64,000 nt of DNA from Diplonema japonicum (taxonomy: Eukaryota; Euglenozoa; Diplonemea; Diplonemida; Diplonemidae): contig OZ025673.1 of assembly GCA_964019335.1 (NCBI GenBank), positions 434,001 through 498,000 of the forward strand, in the 5' to 3' direction. Numbering within the stretch: position 1 is the stretch's first letter; each line of letters starts with the position of its first letter. The position numbers and the translations under genes are program-made. Below, one piece after another: positions 1 through 12,126 of this stretch. Below the pieces are notes generated by a model that saw nothing but the letters and a program-made list of their open reading frames with translations, was not told where the DNA came from and ran no database searches.

Positions 1-132
1 CTCCCATTCTGATTCGGCAGTTGCAGCCACCACAGCACACACCACCAACCCAAGACAACAGCATGACACTATGTTGATGACCAAGCCTGGGGTAAAACAT
101 CGAGTTAGCTCGGCACTTACGTTGCACGCCAT
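1..132 (-). CDS. N-terminal part of an unidentified membrane or secreted protein, cut by the window edge
   Basis: The frame opens with ATG at 130-132 and stays open for 44 codons to the edge. Residues about 15-38 are strongly hydrophobic (GLVINIVSCCCLGLVVCAVV), so it is probably a signal anchor or signal peptide. The start is chosen because it is the first ATG after a pyrimidine tract and AG at 171-172. A GTAAGT...CCCCAG pair lies inside, but removing it creates an early stop, so I read the region as unspliced. No family is recognisable from this much sequence. Confidence 0.5.
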   Translation of the reverse strand, partial: MACNVSAELTRCFTPGLVINIVSCCCLGLVVCAVVAATAESEWE

Positions 133-170
133 GGGGGGGGGGAGGGGGGGGCACCCTTTGTGTGAAAGGA

Positions 171-226
171 CTGCAACACGGGAATGAGAACATCATTTTT
201 GAAAAAGAAGAAAAGAGAAATGGAGG
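171..226 (-). promoter_or_regulatory. Predicted spliced-leader acceptor (pyrimidine tract + AG)
   Basis: Read on the minus strand, a C/T-rich tract is followed by TTGCAG at about 171-176 and then a leader of about 38 nt to the ATG at 132. The same arrangement recurs upstream of several other genes here. Trans-splicing is inferred, not shown. Confidence 0.45.
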
Positions 227-263
227 TGTAAATTGTTTGTGTATATTTCCTCGAATTCCCTTT

Positions 264-562
264 TCACCACCCTGAGTCAGGGAGGTCAGGCTTGCTCACG
301 GCAGTGCTCCCGATGGATCCCATCCCCGACTTGGTCGTCCCGTTACTCATAGTCATGCCGATCTTGCCCCATTTCGCCTGCGACTTGATCGATGCTGCAT
401 GAAGTGTGAAGGAGCCAGGCGACAGCTTTGCGGGTGTCAGCAAGTGAGGTTTGACAGCTGATGTTGGTGTTGTGTCAGGCCACCCCTTCTTTTCATCATA
501 CCAAAAAACGTAGGGCAGTTCGGGTCCGCCTTCTGTGCCGCATTGGGGTTGAAGTCTCCCAT
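264..562 (-). CDS. Small conserved-looking protein of unknown function, one intron
   Basis: Two exons, 502-562 and 264-457, separated by a 44-nt intron (458-501, GTATGA...CATCAG), encode 84 residues. The start reads MGDFNPNAAQKADPNCP and the C-terminal half is rich in Gly, Ser, Thr and Met. Without the intron the frame seems broken. With it, the phase (1) matches exactly. A run TTTTTTTTTATTCAAG about 100 nt upstream is a good acceptor, and the start is the first ATG after it. No signal peptide, membrane segment or known motif is visible. Confidence 0.6.
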
Positions 563-932
563 TTTTGTGTGGGTAAAAAAAAAAAAAAAGGTGGGAGATG
601 TGTATTTCCTTTTTTTTTTTCTTTCAAGTCTTTTTTTTTCTTCGCGTACAGAACAAGATTCGAGAGTCGTCCCTTGTTTCTCTTGAATAAAAAAAAATGT
701 GGCTATCAAACCAGGAAGAAAAAAAAAAAAGAGAAAAAAAAAAGCGCTAAGCGATAAAAAAAAAGGGGGTCGGGGAGGGGTTAAAGAGAATGATAACGCA
801 CCCTTTCAAAAAAAAAAAAAAAAAAAAAAAAAAAACCAATTAATCTATGTCTTAAAAAAAAAAAAGAAATACCCGTCGGAAGTATGATCGAAAAAAAAAA
901 AGTTTTTTTTTAAAAAAAAAAAAGATGGAATC
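563..932. other. Leader/intergenic stretch of homopolymers
   Basis: A and T runs of 8-28 nt dominate. It contains the 5' leader and probable acceptor of the gene ending at 264, and the 3' flank of the gene at 933. No coding frame here looks real. Confidence 0.5.
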
Positions 933-1424
933 TTAGATCAGTCCGTGCTGCTTCTTGCAGGATTCGAGGTCTTTGAAGACGTAGGAGCAAGAGTCCATGT
1001 TGTTGTTGTTGTCAGCAAGGCACTTGTGGAAGAGGGAGTCAAGGTCTCTGCAAGGGGTGGGCTGGGCAGCAGCAGGGGCGGGGGCAGGGGCGGAAGACGA
1101 ACCACCACCACCGAAGAGGGCACCTACCGCCATGCTACCAACAGCCGACCCGGCTCCCATAGCAGCTCCCTGCATCAACATCCCACCGAGACCCGGACCA
1201 CTGTCCTGCACAGGAGCGGGAGCAGGAGCAGCAGGCGCATGAGCAGGAGCAGGGGCATGAGCAGGGGCGGCAGGAGCTGCTGGGGCGTGGTGGTGGTGGT
1301 GGACTTCCTTCACAGGCGCAGGAGCAGCAGCAGCAGCAGCAGCCGGGGGCGAACTAGCAGGCGGCGATGACGGCTTTGCTGCCGCAGCAGGAGCAGCTGG
1401 CTTCTTAGCGCTGGCACGGCCCAT
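933..1424 (-). CDS. Twin-CX9C (CHCH) protein, CHCHD2/CHCHD10/Mix17-like
   Basis: The protein has 163 residues. The N-terminal 115 or so are Ala/Pro-rich low complexity with a five-histidine run. A Gly/Ala/Met-rich hydrophobic patch (GGMLMQGAAMGAGSAVGSMA) follows, then a C-terminal CHCH domain. Its two motifs are both exact CX9C: CRDLDSLFHKC and CSYVFKDLESC. CHCHD2-type proteins enter the mitochondrial intermembrane space through the Mia40 disulphide relay and act in cristae organisation and respiratory-chain regulation; the location here is inferred from family. ATG follows a purine leader, with TTTTTTTGTCAG at about 1455-1466 as the likely acceptor. No intron. Confidence 0.8.
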   Translation of the reverse strand: MGRASAKKPAAPAAAAKPSSPPASSPPAAAAAAAPAPVKEVHHHHHAPAAPAAPAHAPAPAHAPAAPAPAPVQDSGPGLGGMLMQGAAMGAGSAVGSMAVGALFGGGGSSSAPAPAPAAAQPTPCRDLDSLFHKCLADNNNNMDSCSYVFKDLESCKKQHGLI

Positions 1425-1744
1425 TTTTCTTTTTTTTTTTTTTCTTCTTCTTTTCTGACAAAAAAATTATCCCCCCCCCCCCTCCATTAATTTGGAAGAA
1501 CCAAGCCAAATAGCAAGAAGCCAGATATCCGACATGAGTGATTTGCCTGGTCCTTGGGGCACCATGGTTTCTTTTTTCTCTCTTTTTTCCAGTACCGGCG
1601 TCGAAAGAGAGAGAGGGGGAAGGAAAAATAAAAAAATAACGAACTAAAAAAAGGGGAAAATAAAAAAGTGTAGGGGGGAGGGGGGGTTTTTTTTTTCTTA
1701 GAATGTGTAGTGTACCCTGCTGTGTTGCCTTCAAATAGACTGGC

Positions 1745-2010
1745 CTATTTGCACGAATAGTTGTAAGACTTCAGCTGAAAGAGGGGGGCATAAAAAAAAG
1801 GGGGGGAAGTACCTCGAAGTCAGGGCCAGCTCCCTCCTTGCGTGCGCCCGTGCAGTTCACAGAAGCAGTAGTCATAAGGTTGCGGGGACCGAATGTAATA
1901 TCCTTCGTCGAAACCTGATTATAGATTTTTTTTTTATTATTATTCATTTGTTTCGCCCATACAATTGAGTAGCCAGCGAAGGCCTTGGGGTCGAATGAGG
2001 CCGAGGGCAT
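1745..2010 (-). CDS. Small 59-residue protein, three exons, unknown function
   Basis: Exons 1963-2010, 1813-1914 and 1745-1774 are joined across introns of 48 nt (GTATGG...AATCAG) and 38 nt (GTACTT...TTTCAG), both phase 0. The product starts MPSASFDPKAFAGYSI and ends LKSYNYSCK. It is short, soluble-looking and without recognised motifs. Two introns in 180 coding bases show how intron-dense this genome is. The small size would suit an organellar complex subunit, but that is only a guess. Confidence 0.55.
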
Positions 2011-2158
2011 TATTTTCTTCTTCTTTTGTTTCTTCCAAATATTCTATGCATGATTTTATGAAGTAGGTAGTACAGTGAGACAACAAAGGAGAAAAAAAAA
2101 AGAAGAAAAAAAATCAGTTCTTTATGACTATATGTCTTTTTGTTGTTTTTTTTCGCAA

Positions 2159-2203
<45 letters not shown>

Positions 2204-2277
2204 CTTGCTGCACAAGTTGCATATAGCAAAATGAAATCATTTTTTTTTTCTTTGTAAGATAAAAATATTTTCAAACA

Positions 2278-2313
<36 letters not shown>

Positions 2314-3137
2314 GGAAATATTGATTTACCAACATTTAATAAGCCAACGTTTTAAAAAACGGCTCATTTGGCGGTAAGTAAGTAGCTTTATTATTATTTT
2401 TTTTTTTTTTTTTACCTTCCATCCAACTGTCACTCACTGTAGTTTCTTTTTTTTTTTTCTTTCTTCGTTTTCTTTCTCCAGTGGGCAGCATTTGACCTTT
2501 AGACGAAGGATGAAATAAATGTGAAAAAAAATGGGAAATAGATGGGAAAATAATGAGGGAGCAAGGTTTAAAGAGCCCTGACCTAATTTCCGTTTCAGGA
2601 AAAAAGGGGGTTTTACTACACTATGTCTGTAGATGGCCCCTTGTGCTCTTCAAGTACTAGGACTGTAAGAAAAAGATTTTATGTTTAGGTAAAGAAGAAA
2701 AAAAAAAGGGGGGAAAAGAAATCCCGGTCCAATAGTAATCAGACTAGAACGGATGAATTGGAATTTCGCCACATGGATGCCGAAATAATTCGCTGCCTTC
2801 ATTCGACGTTTGCCAAAGTTTCAACAAAAGTGATTTTAACGCCTTTAAAAAGCCGTTTTTTTATCTTTTTTTTTTTAATTCGAGTTTAAATCACTTTCAT
2901 TTGGGCTTAGGCTTGGTTTTCTTTTTTTTTTTTAAAGCCCTCATATCTCCAAGTGCCAAGCATCCCACTCTGAGTGGCTTCTGCTGAGTAGGAAACTTCA
3001 GATATATGAACGGCAAAAAAAAAGGGGAGGGGGGAGAAAAGAATAAAAAAAAAGGATAAAAATCTTTTTTTCTTTTTTTTTTTTTGGTTGCTTCCTTTTG
3101 CTCAAGGTTAGCGGGAGAATAAGGGTTTGGTAGGTTT

Positions 3138-3168
<31 letters not shown>

Positions 3169-3424
3169 CCCCTGTCCATATTTTATGTATTCCTTCCTAC
3201 CAATTGTGTTTTCAGAAGTTTGCGTTTGAAAAGGGGGAAAAGGAAGGGGAAGCGCAAAACCCCGGGAAAAAGGGAACAAACAAATATAACAAGCCCGTGT
3301 TTGGGGAAGACGCATGAAACAGTCTAATAATAGCTTTTTTTTTTTTTCTTTTTTTTTCTGTGTGCAATATACAAGATCTTAATAATAAAACAAAACACCT
3401 CTCTCTCTCTCTCTCTCTCTCTTC
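2011..3424. other. Intergenic region rich in homopolymers
   Basis: It holds a T run of about 42 nt near 2161-2203, an A run near 2281-2310, and a (CT)n microsatellite at about 3400-3422. I see no gene of normal size. One 50-codon frame on the minus strand (2650-2802) is listed separately. Confidence 0.5.
2650..2802 (-). CDS. Possible 50-residue small protein
   Basis: The ATG frame starts MKAANYFGIHVAKFQFIR and ends after a phenylalanine/leucine-rich tract made by a C/T run. The tract TTTTTCTTACAG inside it might instead be an acceptor for the gene that follows. Size alone keeps this from being excluded as a small organellar subunit. Weak. Confidence 0.2.
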   Translation of the reverse strand: MKAANYFGIHVAKFQFIRSSLITIGPGFLFPPFFFLLYLNIKSFSYSPST

Positions 3425-6400
3425 TCACTTTGGAGGAGATGTCAGCTGGTTAATCAGCTCATTCGCTCCAAGCACATCGTTAAACAAGTTCACGAAGAAA
3501 TCAGCAATCAACGAGAAGAACGTGAATGAGGCCGCCCACTCGGTAGCTGTGGTGACGACGGACACAGCAGACGTATACTTTAAAGCCGCACCAACCCACT
3601 TGAAAAAGCGAGACTGCCTTGACGTGAGTAGGTGAAGCCCTTCATCATCAAGCCTGTGGTCCAAGTCAAGCACAATGGGGTCATTCATCGCCTCCTGAAA
3701 CTTCGCCAACACCGGACCAATGCCGGGTATGAACAACCAGAATATAGCATTCGCCTTACCAAGCACCTGCACGAGCAGCTCATGCCTGTTATCGTCGTCA
3801 TTGGGATCATCGTCAAACTGATCAGCACGGGAAACTATCTTATGAGCGTCAACCACATCGGAGTCCCAGTAACCCAACGTTTGCTTAACCAGCCGTACCG
3901 CACCAGATACAATGGACCATATGAACAAAACAAACCCTGCTACAAGACGGTGCTGGCTCTGGTAGTCGTCCCATTCCTCGTCTGCTGACTTCGACCCGAA
4001 CCAAAGGGATCTCGGAGGGTTCACCGGTTCACCAACAAACACGAAAAAGCATAGGTACATCAGCCCAAAGCACCATACTCCTACCCACATCACCCCTAGG
4101 TAGTACTCTTGGACCACACGGTCGAAGGTCGAGCACGAACGTCTGCTTTGAATGACGTCGCCGAAGAGCAGTCCTACGCTGGAAACTACTACGAACTGTA
4201 CTGCGTAGAGGCATAGGATGCCGAAGATCTTCCCGGCGCGGGATACGATCCATTTCCGTAGTTCGCTGGCGTCGATTTTAAGCTTCAAGATGCCGATGCT
4301 CATCGTCAGGAGGAGGTCCTTCTTCAGCACGATCACCACGACGAAGAACCCGAACAACAAGAACTGTTATTGTGTGGGAACAAAAAAAAAAAAAAAAAAA
4401 AAAAAAAACTGCATACCACCGGGGTCAGAGCTTTAATGGCCCCACCACAGTTCCATGTGTCGAAACCCGCGAAGGGGCTTGCAACGTTGAACAGCAATGA
4501 GAAAGCGTGTGCCATTCTGATTTTTTTTTTTTTAAATTTTATAAAGCATACTCAGAGAGGAACAAAAAGAATTTGTTGTCCTGCATGGAGAGTTTGATGT
4601 CGTCAAAGTCGGGGAGCTCCTGCCCAATCTCAAGGGTGGAGATGCCTGCTTGCATCATCACGATGTTGAAGAAGACCTTGACTGCCTCAACGATGAGCGC
4701 CATGAACCTTTCAAAGAAGATACCGAGGTACAGTGTCCCTCGCAGTAGAAGCAGCCCTACCTTGTCGAACAGCAAGGGGACGGGGAGGGCCTTCGGGTCT
4801 AATGGGACAACAGGCAGCGACGCCCTTTTCAGTTTTACTTTGACGTCCATTTTCTTCCCGCTCGCCTTGAAGCCTCCAAACATCCCCTTGAAGTACGTCG
4901 GCCACGAGCAGGGCGGCTCAATGGGTGGGGACGGTGATGGAAGAGCAGGAAAGCTCCCTAGTTGTTTTAATAAGCTCTGCAAAGGAGGAAGCGGGTCGAA
5001 ACAAAGTACAGCAGGCTTCATGGAGAAGGACACCTCCTTCAGCCTCACCAGCTGGAAGGCCATGATCGACTGGTTCTTGATGACGATGGACACGCCATCC
5101 GCGAACTTTCTCAGTGCAGCAAGCACACTCGCCACCGCAGGTTGCGCGGCCTCTGACCCCACGATGCCTGCGGCAACATGCCCGATCACATCTTCTTCTT
5201 TCTCCTCAGTATTTCTTACATTCAACACCCTGTCGCCATCCTGCGTGCATTGGTACGACCCAGCCATTTCCTTCGTGGCAACCATAGCACCCTCGATGCT
5301 GTTCGCCAGGATGGACACGGACGATGTGTTCCACTCTTTCTTCTGCTTCTCTTGTATTTCGAACATAACATCACCAACAAGCGCTTGCAAGTTCTTTCTC
5401 AGCGGCCTGTCGTGGAAGAAGAATGTTCTGTCTACGTTCTTCGTGGCGACCACCAACTTCTGCAGTCGGACGCAAGCCTTCCTCAGCGTGACGTAGAATT
5501 GCTGCCCCGCATCGGCGATCCTCTTCAGAAGCTTTGTCTTCATGAACAGGACCCTGGGGTCATCCTCAGTGTCGAGGCCCAATGCGACGTCGTCGTCGGC
5601 CATGGTGGAGCGGCGTCTGCCTTTGGCGTCTTTGGCTTGCGAGTCGGCCCAGTAGTCTTGCAAGATTTCAAGGGCGATGGCCGCGATGTCCTTTACGCTG
5701 GTGGCACCGAGGTCGCATACTTTCTTGAAATCGTCCATGGCCCTTGTGGCTTGCAGTGCCGACCTCGTCTCGCGCAGCTTCAGCTCAGCAGTGATGCCGT
5801 ACATCTCTACCATCTGCGTGAACTCTGCGACGCAGGTTTCCATTTCCATGAACATCACGATGTCTGTGTCGAAGCAGTCGTAGATACCTGCAAGGTAGTT
5901 GCTGATCACATCGTCGCGCATTGTTTCCCCCTTGTTGCTCTGCAGCCCGTGCTTAAGACAACGCTTCAGGGTCTCCATGGACTCCTCCATCTTTGTTGTT
6001 ATCTCCGCCTGCACTTTATCCGCCACCAGTGCACGCAACTTCAACGTCTCCTCGTCGTACTTGGTGTCCTTGAACATCTCCGCCTTTGCTTTGATGACCT
6101 TGAAGCGTTGGTTCAGCTCCGGGTTCGATTCGATCAGCTCTTTGGTGCGCTCTTTAATCTTATCCAGTTCATCTTTTGCTTTCGCCTTGAGCTCTTCTGC
6201 CTTCTCTTTAATCATGGCTGTGCCCTTCTCCACTTTCTCAGATATTCCGAATTTCTTGTCGATGGACGCCATGAACTCTCCAGCCTTCTGCAGGCCCTCG
6301 CCCACCAGCTCGGATGCCTTGTTAAACGCAGCGCCGAGGGGGCCGTTAAGGAATTCTTCTCTCAAGTTGTTGATGAACTCGCGTGCTTGTGCCTGGTTCC

Positions 6401-9400
6401 TCTCCTTCCACACGGGAATATCAAGCACACCGACCTTCTCTTTTCTCTCACGGAGGCTCACCTCAAGCGCGACGGAGAGCTGTGCCATGTTCGCCTTGTA
6501 CTCCATCAGGAAACCGATGCAGTCGGTAAGGGCAAGATGGTAGGCCCCGAGGTAATACACATCCACATCAGGGTTTGCTGTGGTCTGCTTCACAGCGTCT
6601 TCAAAGCGCTTCGCGTTGCTCAGGTACATGTTAATGACCGAAGTAGCGCGGTCCTTGAAGCTCCCTGTCTCCTCGTTACCGTCTGTTGTTGTGATACCGA
6701 AAAAGTGTCCCGACCATACCTTGTACTTGCCTGCAAGCTTCCAAGTACTGCTGTTCGAGTGTGACCTGTCCTTCTTTAAGCTCTTCCTCAACTTCTCGCT
6801 CCGCCGTAAGCAGCACCACCCTGTGGAGTTGATGTGGTGGTACTTCCAGACATACCTCCATATGTTAGCTGTTAGCTGTTTGGCCTTCTGGCGTTGGTTA
6901 TCCATTTCATAATTCAGTTTCGACTGTAGGTTAGCAATGCGGTGCGCCCTTGTTGCATACCCTGATGACGATGCCTTCAATTGTGTGTTTTGCCCCTTCG
7001 TTCATGTAGGCACTGAGCTTGTCAGCATTGTATTTGTCGGTCCCTGTTTAATGTTCGGTTGCAAGGTAAGTGTAGGATACCTTGGATGCTCTTCCCCAGC
7101 TCTTCAATGGGAAGCAGTGCGAGCTTCACCAGTGCTGTGAATGCTTCTTTTGTGCTCATGTTTTCGTATTTCTTCGACTTTTTCTTCTTCAGCTCTGGGG
7201 GTTCTGCGTTGTCGTCCCAAGCCTGCTGCGGTGCTTGCAGTTGCTGCGCTTCGAGGTCGTGCACGTCATTCGAAACTTCGCTCGGGTCGCCCTGGCCGCC
7301 TTGGCCCTGGTCGGGGGAGCTGTCCTTCAGCTTTTGAGTCATCTCGCTCTTCAGCTTCGATGTTCTCCTCTCGAGCTCTGCCATGGCGATTGACGCACGT
7401 TTCTGTAGTGACAAGTTGTTTCAGGATTTTCTGTGACATACAATGCCGAGCGTCTCAGCGATCTTCTGGTTAAGCTTCCTTGTGATGGTCCTGCTCAGAG
7501 TGAAGATGTGGATTTTGAAGTCCACTTCCACGGGGAACCCTGCATCCATTAGGCCTGTCATAGCCATCGCGACCAACTCAGTGGAGGCAGTAACGGCTGC
7601 TTCCACGCGTTGCCCTGCATGCAAAAATGCTTTCTTTGCATCCTTGCGCTTGTCGCTATTTGCCTTCGAAAGCTTCTCCGCTGCGTCGCAGACGTCCTTC
7701 CAACCTACTTCTAGAAGACCGCGGAATTCTTCCGTCATCTCCTCCAGTGCGTTGAGGTACGACGCGCACTGGTTGGGCAGCAAGTCGGGGCCCTTCAGCA
7801 CAATGTCGACCAACTCGGGCGGACCATTCATCTTGGTACTGCTCTTGATCATGCAGGGGTCCCAGATGGACTTCTTCTTCTTCTTCTTTTTGCCCCACTG
7901 ATTGAACTGGTTCCCTTCTTCGATTGTGCGTGTCATCTTGTCAGTCAGTATCATGACCTCCCTCGCCATTGTTTTCTCCCAGTGGATCTGACGCTCGTTG
8001 CACTTGAAAACGAAGGCGGCGTCACGCACTTCAGGAGGATCGTCAGCAGTGAACTGTCTGATCTGCGAAGCTGCCTTGTTCTTCATATCTGTGGCGGCTT
8101 CCACGAAGGCCAGGGAGCCTTCGAAATTGATAACCGAGTCCATCTGTCCGTACGCATTGTGAACGACCTTCCCCAAGGAATGCCCTCGCACGATCATGGC
8201 CTTCAGAGTGCCGATGGACCCCGCCAGCGTGCCGAGCTCGGGCACGTCACCATCCAAACAATTCCTGAGCTGAGTGACGCCATCCACGACCTTTGTCTTG
8301 AGGTCCTCCGAAAGCTCTACAGAGAATTCCTTAACCTTGTTGAGCTGCTCCACCACCATGTCGCAGTCTTCATTGTCCATGTTTTCACAGTCGTGGCCTT
8401 TCCCGAGCAGCGATTTCAGCTTCTTGACGATGCTCTTGAGTAGGGTTTGTGCCATCCCAATGTTCAGCGACTCGAGCCCTTCGTCGAACTCATCCTTGAT
8501 CTCCTCTGTCGTGGGGTCTTCTTCGATGAAGAGTGCCTCATTGGCCTCTGCCTCCTTGAGCATCCCCTTTACGTCTGCTATGGCACTGGCAAGTGCCGGA
8601 CGGAGAGACGACAAGGACGCCTTCTTCAGGTTGTAGATGAATACTTCCAGATCCTTTTGTGCTTTGGGTTCATCGCCGCCCGTAACCTTGCTCTTGAGTT
8701 CCATCGCCTTTGCCTTTGCTTGGTTGGCCAGGTCGACAGCCTTTGCCTTGAGCTCTTCCATCTCTTTCTTGGCTCTTGCTTTTAAGTCCGCGATGAGTTT
8801 GTCCCTGTCCTTGATGGCTTCCTGCAATTCCTTTCTCTTCTGGTTAGCTTGCTCGACACGCTCCAAAGCCTTAGCCTTGAGCTCTTCCTTCTTCGAGTTT
8901 GCCTTGTCCTTCAATTCCGCAAGCAGTGCCTCCCTGTCTTCTCGTACTCTTCGCGCTGTCTCCTTCGCAGCTGCAATCATCCCCTCGAGGTTTTCTTTGG
9001 CCTTCTTCTTTTTCTCTTCGAACTCAGCACGTGCACGGGCCTTCTTCTCTTCCACCATTTGCATAGCCATGTTCTTCTTTGCTTCAAGTTCTGCAAGCTT
9101 CGCCCCATGTTGCTCTTGTAGCTCTTTTTTCTTTGCTTCTGCCTGGGCCTCCGCTTCTTTTTTCATTTCTTCCAATTTTGCCAGTTTGTCTGCATGCTTG
9201 GCCTCCATGGCTTTCTTTTCTTCCTCAAGTTTCTGCATTGCTTCAGCTTTTTTCGCCTCTGCCATTTGTTTGGCTTGGTTCAGCTTTTCGTTCATCGCTG
9301 ATGCCCCTGCAGCAAGGCCAGCCTTCAAACCCCCGAACATCCCACCTTTCTTTTCCTCTTCTTTCGGTTTTTCCTTCTCGGCTTCGTCGAGCGATTTTTG

Positions 9401-12013
9401 TGCCTCTTCTTCTATTTTACGCTGCTCGGCCTCAGCCTCGTCGGCTGCTTTTTTCTGTTCCGCTAAGGCTGCTGCTTCCTCTGCTTTGGTGGCTTCGAGA
9501 GACTTGGCCGCTTCCTCAGCGGCGAGTGCTTGGCTTGCAGAGGCTTCTTTCTCTGCTGCTTCCCTTTCAGCGTCACATTTCTGCTGCTCTTCAAGCAGCT
9601 CCTTATCGGCGGAAGCGTTTGCTTCGTTGAATTCTTTCTCCATCTGCAACTCGATGTCCTCCAAGCTGGTGTTGTTCGCCTGTGCCTCGGCTTCTGCGTC
9701 GGCTTCTTTGTTTTGCTGTTCCCTCGCATTGACTTCTTTTTCAAGTTCGGCCTCCTTTTGCTTCTGCTCCTCTGCCTCCTTCGCAAGAGCATTGTCCATC
9801 TCCTGCGTTTCCTTTGCGACTCGATCCTTCTCCACTTCAAGTGCTTTCTCCGCCTCGACCAGCTCCCGCATCGTCTCTGTGTCCTCCACCTCCACGTCTA
9901 GTGTAGGGTCGGCGGTGGGGCGGATCTCAGGTGTGGCGTCAAGTTCGTCTTTGACGCTCTCAGTGACGGGGGCGTCTGACAGGAGACGTGTGCCTTTGGC
10001 TCTGGTGTACTTGCAGCCCTTCACGCGAGCCAAGCGTTGGACGTCTTTAATGCACTTCATGATAACCTTCTGTTCATCGCGTGCTTTGTTAATGAGCGCC
10101 TCAAGGTTCTGCAAGGGCTTGAGCTTCTCAACGTCGAAGGTGTCAAGCAGCTCTAGCTCAGAACGGTCCTCCTTCATCTTCGTCACGCTCCTCTCAAGTG
10201 AGTGGCAGAAGGTAGGGATGTATTGCAGGATGCTTTTATCGATTTCTCCTGCGATCGTGCGGAACTCCGTGATAAGCGAAGACGGATCGAACTCCCTGAA
10301 GTCCTCCACGTTGTTGGGGGTGTCGACCATGAGCTTTCGTATCCTCTTGAAGTTCGGGACTACGTTCTGCTTGAAGTCCACCAAACACTGGTCGAACGGG
10401 ACCTCTACAACTGCTCCGTTGATGAGTTCGCTCTCGTCTTCCTCGACGATGCTCTTCCTCTTCCCGCCGATCTTCGGGATGGAAACAGGAAGCTTGCCGA
10501 GGAAGCCGTTGATCTTTCCAAGCGCCTCGTCTTTGAGTGCAAGCAACGCACGCTTCTTTTCTTCCAGCTTGTTCTTCACAAGGTTTTCCAGCTCCTTTTT
10601 CTTCGCCCTCACCTCCTCGATTTCCTTATTCAGTTGGACATCTTGCGTAGCGTGGCGACGAGTTTTTCTGGAAGGCGTTTTCTTGACCCCGGCTTCTTTG
10701 CTGTCGCGGAACTCCATCAGCCATTTTATCTGTTCTGCGAAGACCTGTGCGTGTTCAAGCAGCGAGTCGCGGTCCATCTTTTCTTTGCCGTTGTACTGGG
10801 CGAGCTGCTTAGACGATGTGACAAATTGCTTCAATTTCTCGAAGAGACTTTGAGGTGACCAGTTGCTCTCTTCCATCTCCTCGGCCCACTCATCAGCTTC
10901 ATCTTCTTCCGAGTGTTCAATAGAGTCACGATCACCAGCAGCGTGTTCCTGTTGCCTGATACGTCTGGCAGCAGCCTCCTTTTCTGCCAGTTCCCTCTCG
11001 ATTTCCGCTAATTGCAGCTCTTCTTCTGTTTTGTCAAGCAAATCATCCTCGTCACATGAGTCCTCCAAATCGAACCCATCATCCTCTGGTACGGGCGGCG
11101 CTCCTCTGTCCCAGAAGAAGCCCACAATGCGTCGCCAGCGTTCGGGGTATTTTTTCACAATGATGAGAATCACCAGGCAGAAGATCATGAGCAATGCAGC
11201 ACCTATGGTGTAGATCCACTGGGCAACCGGGTCGTGAATCTCGACATAAGTGATCCACTTGATGGGTGTGGAGGTTTTGTTAGTCTCGCCAATGACCATC
11301 CATGCAATCCAGATGGTGTGGTCAGAAGTTGGGTCGCCGTTGTCAGCCTTCCCCAAGACAGTGATGTTCTCAATATGCTGCGAGGCAGGGTTGGGGTAGA
11401 GGGCAGCGTCCTCGTCGAAGGAGTTGACGACATAGGCAAGCGTCTTCTCGTTGCCGAGGAGAGTCATGTAGTCGGATACGGTGTCGTTGAGATTTAGTGT
11501 GATACGTGTGGTGCCGTTAACAGAGTTCTCCCAGCGGTAGGAAATTTCGGGAGGGTCGCCGAAACGTGCGAAGACCCACACACCGAGTCCAGGGGGCCAG
11601 GTGGCAAGCATGCTGTCGAGGACCCAGTTCCTGAAGATGAACTCATTATTAGTTCGTGAGACGATGGTCCACATTCTGTTGGTCCACCCAAGTTCTCCTT
11701 CCTTGTACGTCGAGTCTTTGGTGCCGTCCACCCTCCATGTGGGCTTGATGTTCCCCCCGTTGGTGAGCTCATCATCGTAGATCCCACGTATCTCTTCGAA
11801 CAGCATGTCGTCGTCGCCAAAGTCGCACACCGTCACCTGTTCCATCGAACTATTCCTGCAGTCTAAAAAGAACTTGTTCCCGCTGAACCCACAACAGTCC
11901 ACAGTCACATTGTTGCATCTCCCGTGTTCCGGGCATTCCCCAGCATCATCCAGCTTGGCCCCAGCACACACCCAGACACCAAAGCCAACAATTAACCAAA
12001 ATGTATATTGCAT
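3425..12013 (-). CDS. Giant secretory-pathway membrane protein with long coiled coil and multi-pass C-terminus
   Basis: Six exons (7442-12013, 7081-7402, 6961-7043, 4552-6923, 4417-4516, 3425-4363) give 2795 residues. The introns of 35-53 nt begin GTATG or GTATC and all agree in phase. There is a signal peptide at 1-19, an ectodomain to about 260 with cysteines and several N-glycosylation sequons, and a transmembrane segment at about 265-288. An acidic linker follows, then a very long Glu/Lys/Ala coiled coil at about 700-1115 and a coding lysine run near 1377. The C-terminus has four to six hydrophobic segments from about 2385 onward (for example GKIFGILCLYAVQFVVV). No family is recognised. 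The architecture suggests a surface or endomembrane protein tethered to a large cytoplasmic rod. The ATG follows polypyrimidine-AG at 12060. Confidence 0.75.
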
Positions 12014-12059
12014 AGCCTTATGGTCTGACTCTGTAATGAAGATAGATAGCTAGTATGGT

Positions 12060-12083
12060 CTGGAAAGAAAAAAAAAAAGAAAA
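12060..12083 (-). promoter_or_regulatory. Predicted spliced-leader acceptor of the giant membrane-protein gene
   Basis: On the minus strand, TTTTCTTTTTTTTTTTTC is followed by TTTCCAG, 47 nt before the ATG. A second AG (CATTACAG at about 12031) lies nearer and could be used instead. Confidence 0.45.
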
Positions 12084-12126
12084 CTGAAGATAACTTAACA
12101 CCCCCATGTGTAACTGAAGGGCATTG

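Noticed and set aside
99-132. Intron GTAAGT...CCCCAG just after the start of the left-edge gene
   Set aside because: Splicing it gives an in-frame stop within a few codons, while the unspliced frame encodes a membrane segment.
458-501. Apparent frameshift in the small gene at 264-562, seeming to need one extra T in a T6 run
   Set aside because: A 44-nt GTATGA...CATCAG intron removes the shift exactly in phase, so no error or pseudogene is needed.
8637-10853. Long plus-strand frames opposite the giant coiled-coil gene (Ser/Ala/Phe-rich)
   Set aside because: They are antisense shadows of Glu/Lys/Ala codons in the real minus-strand gene.
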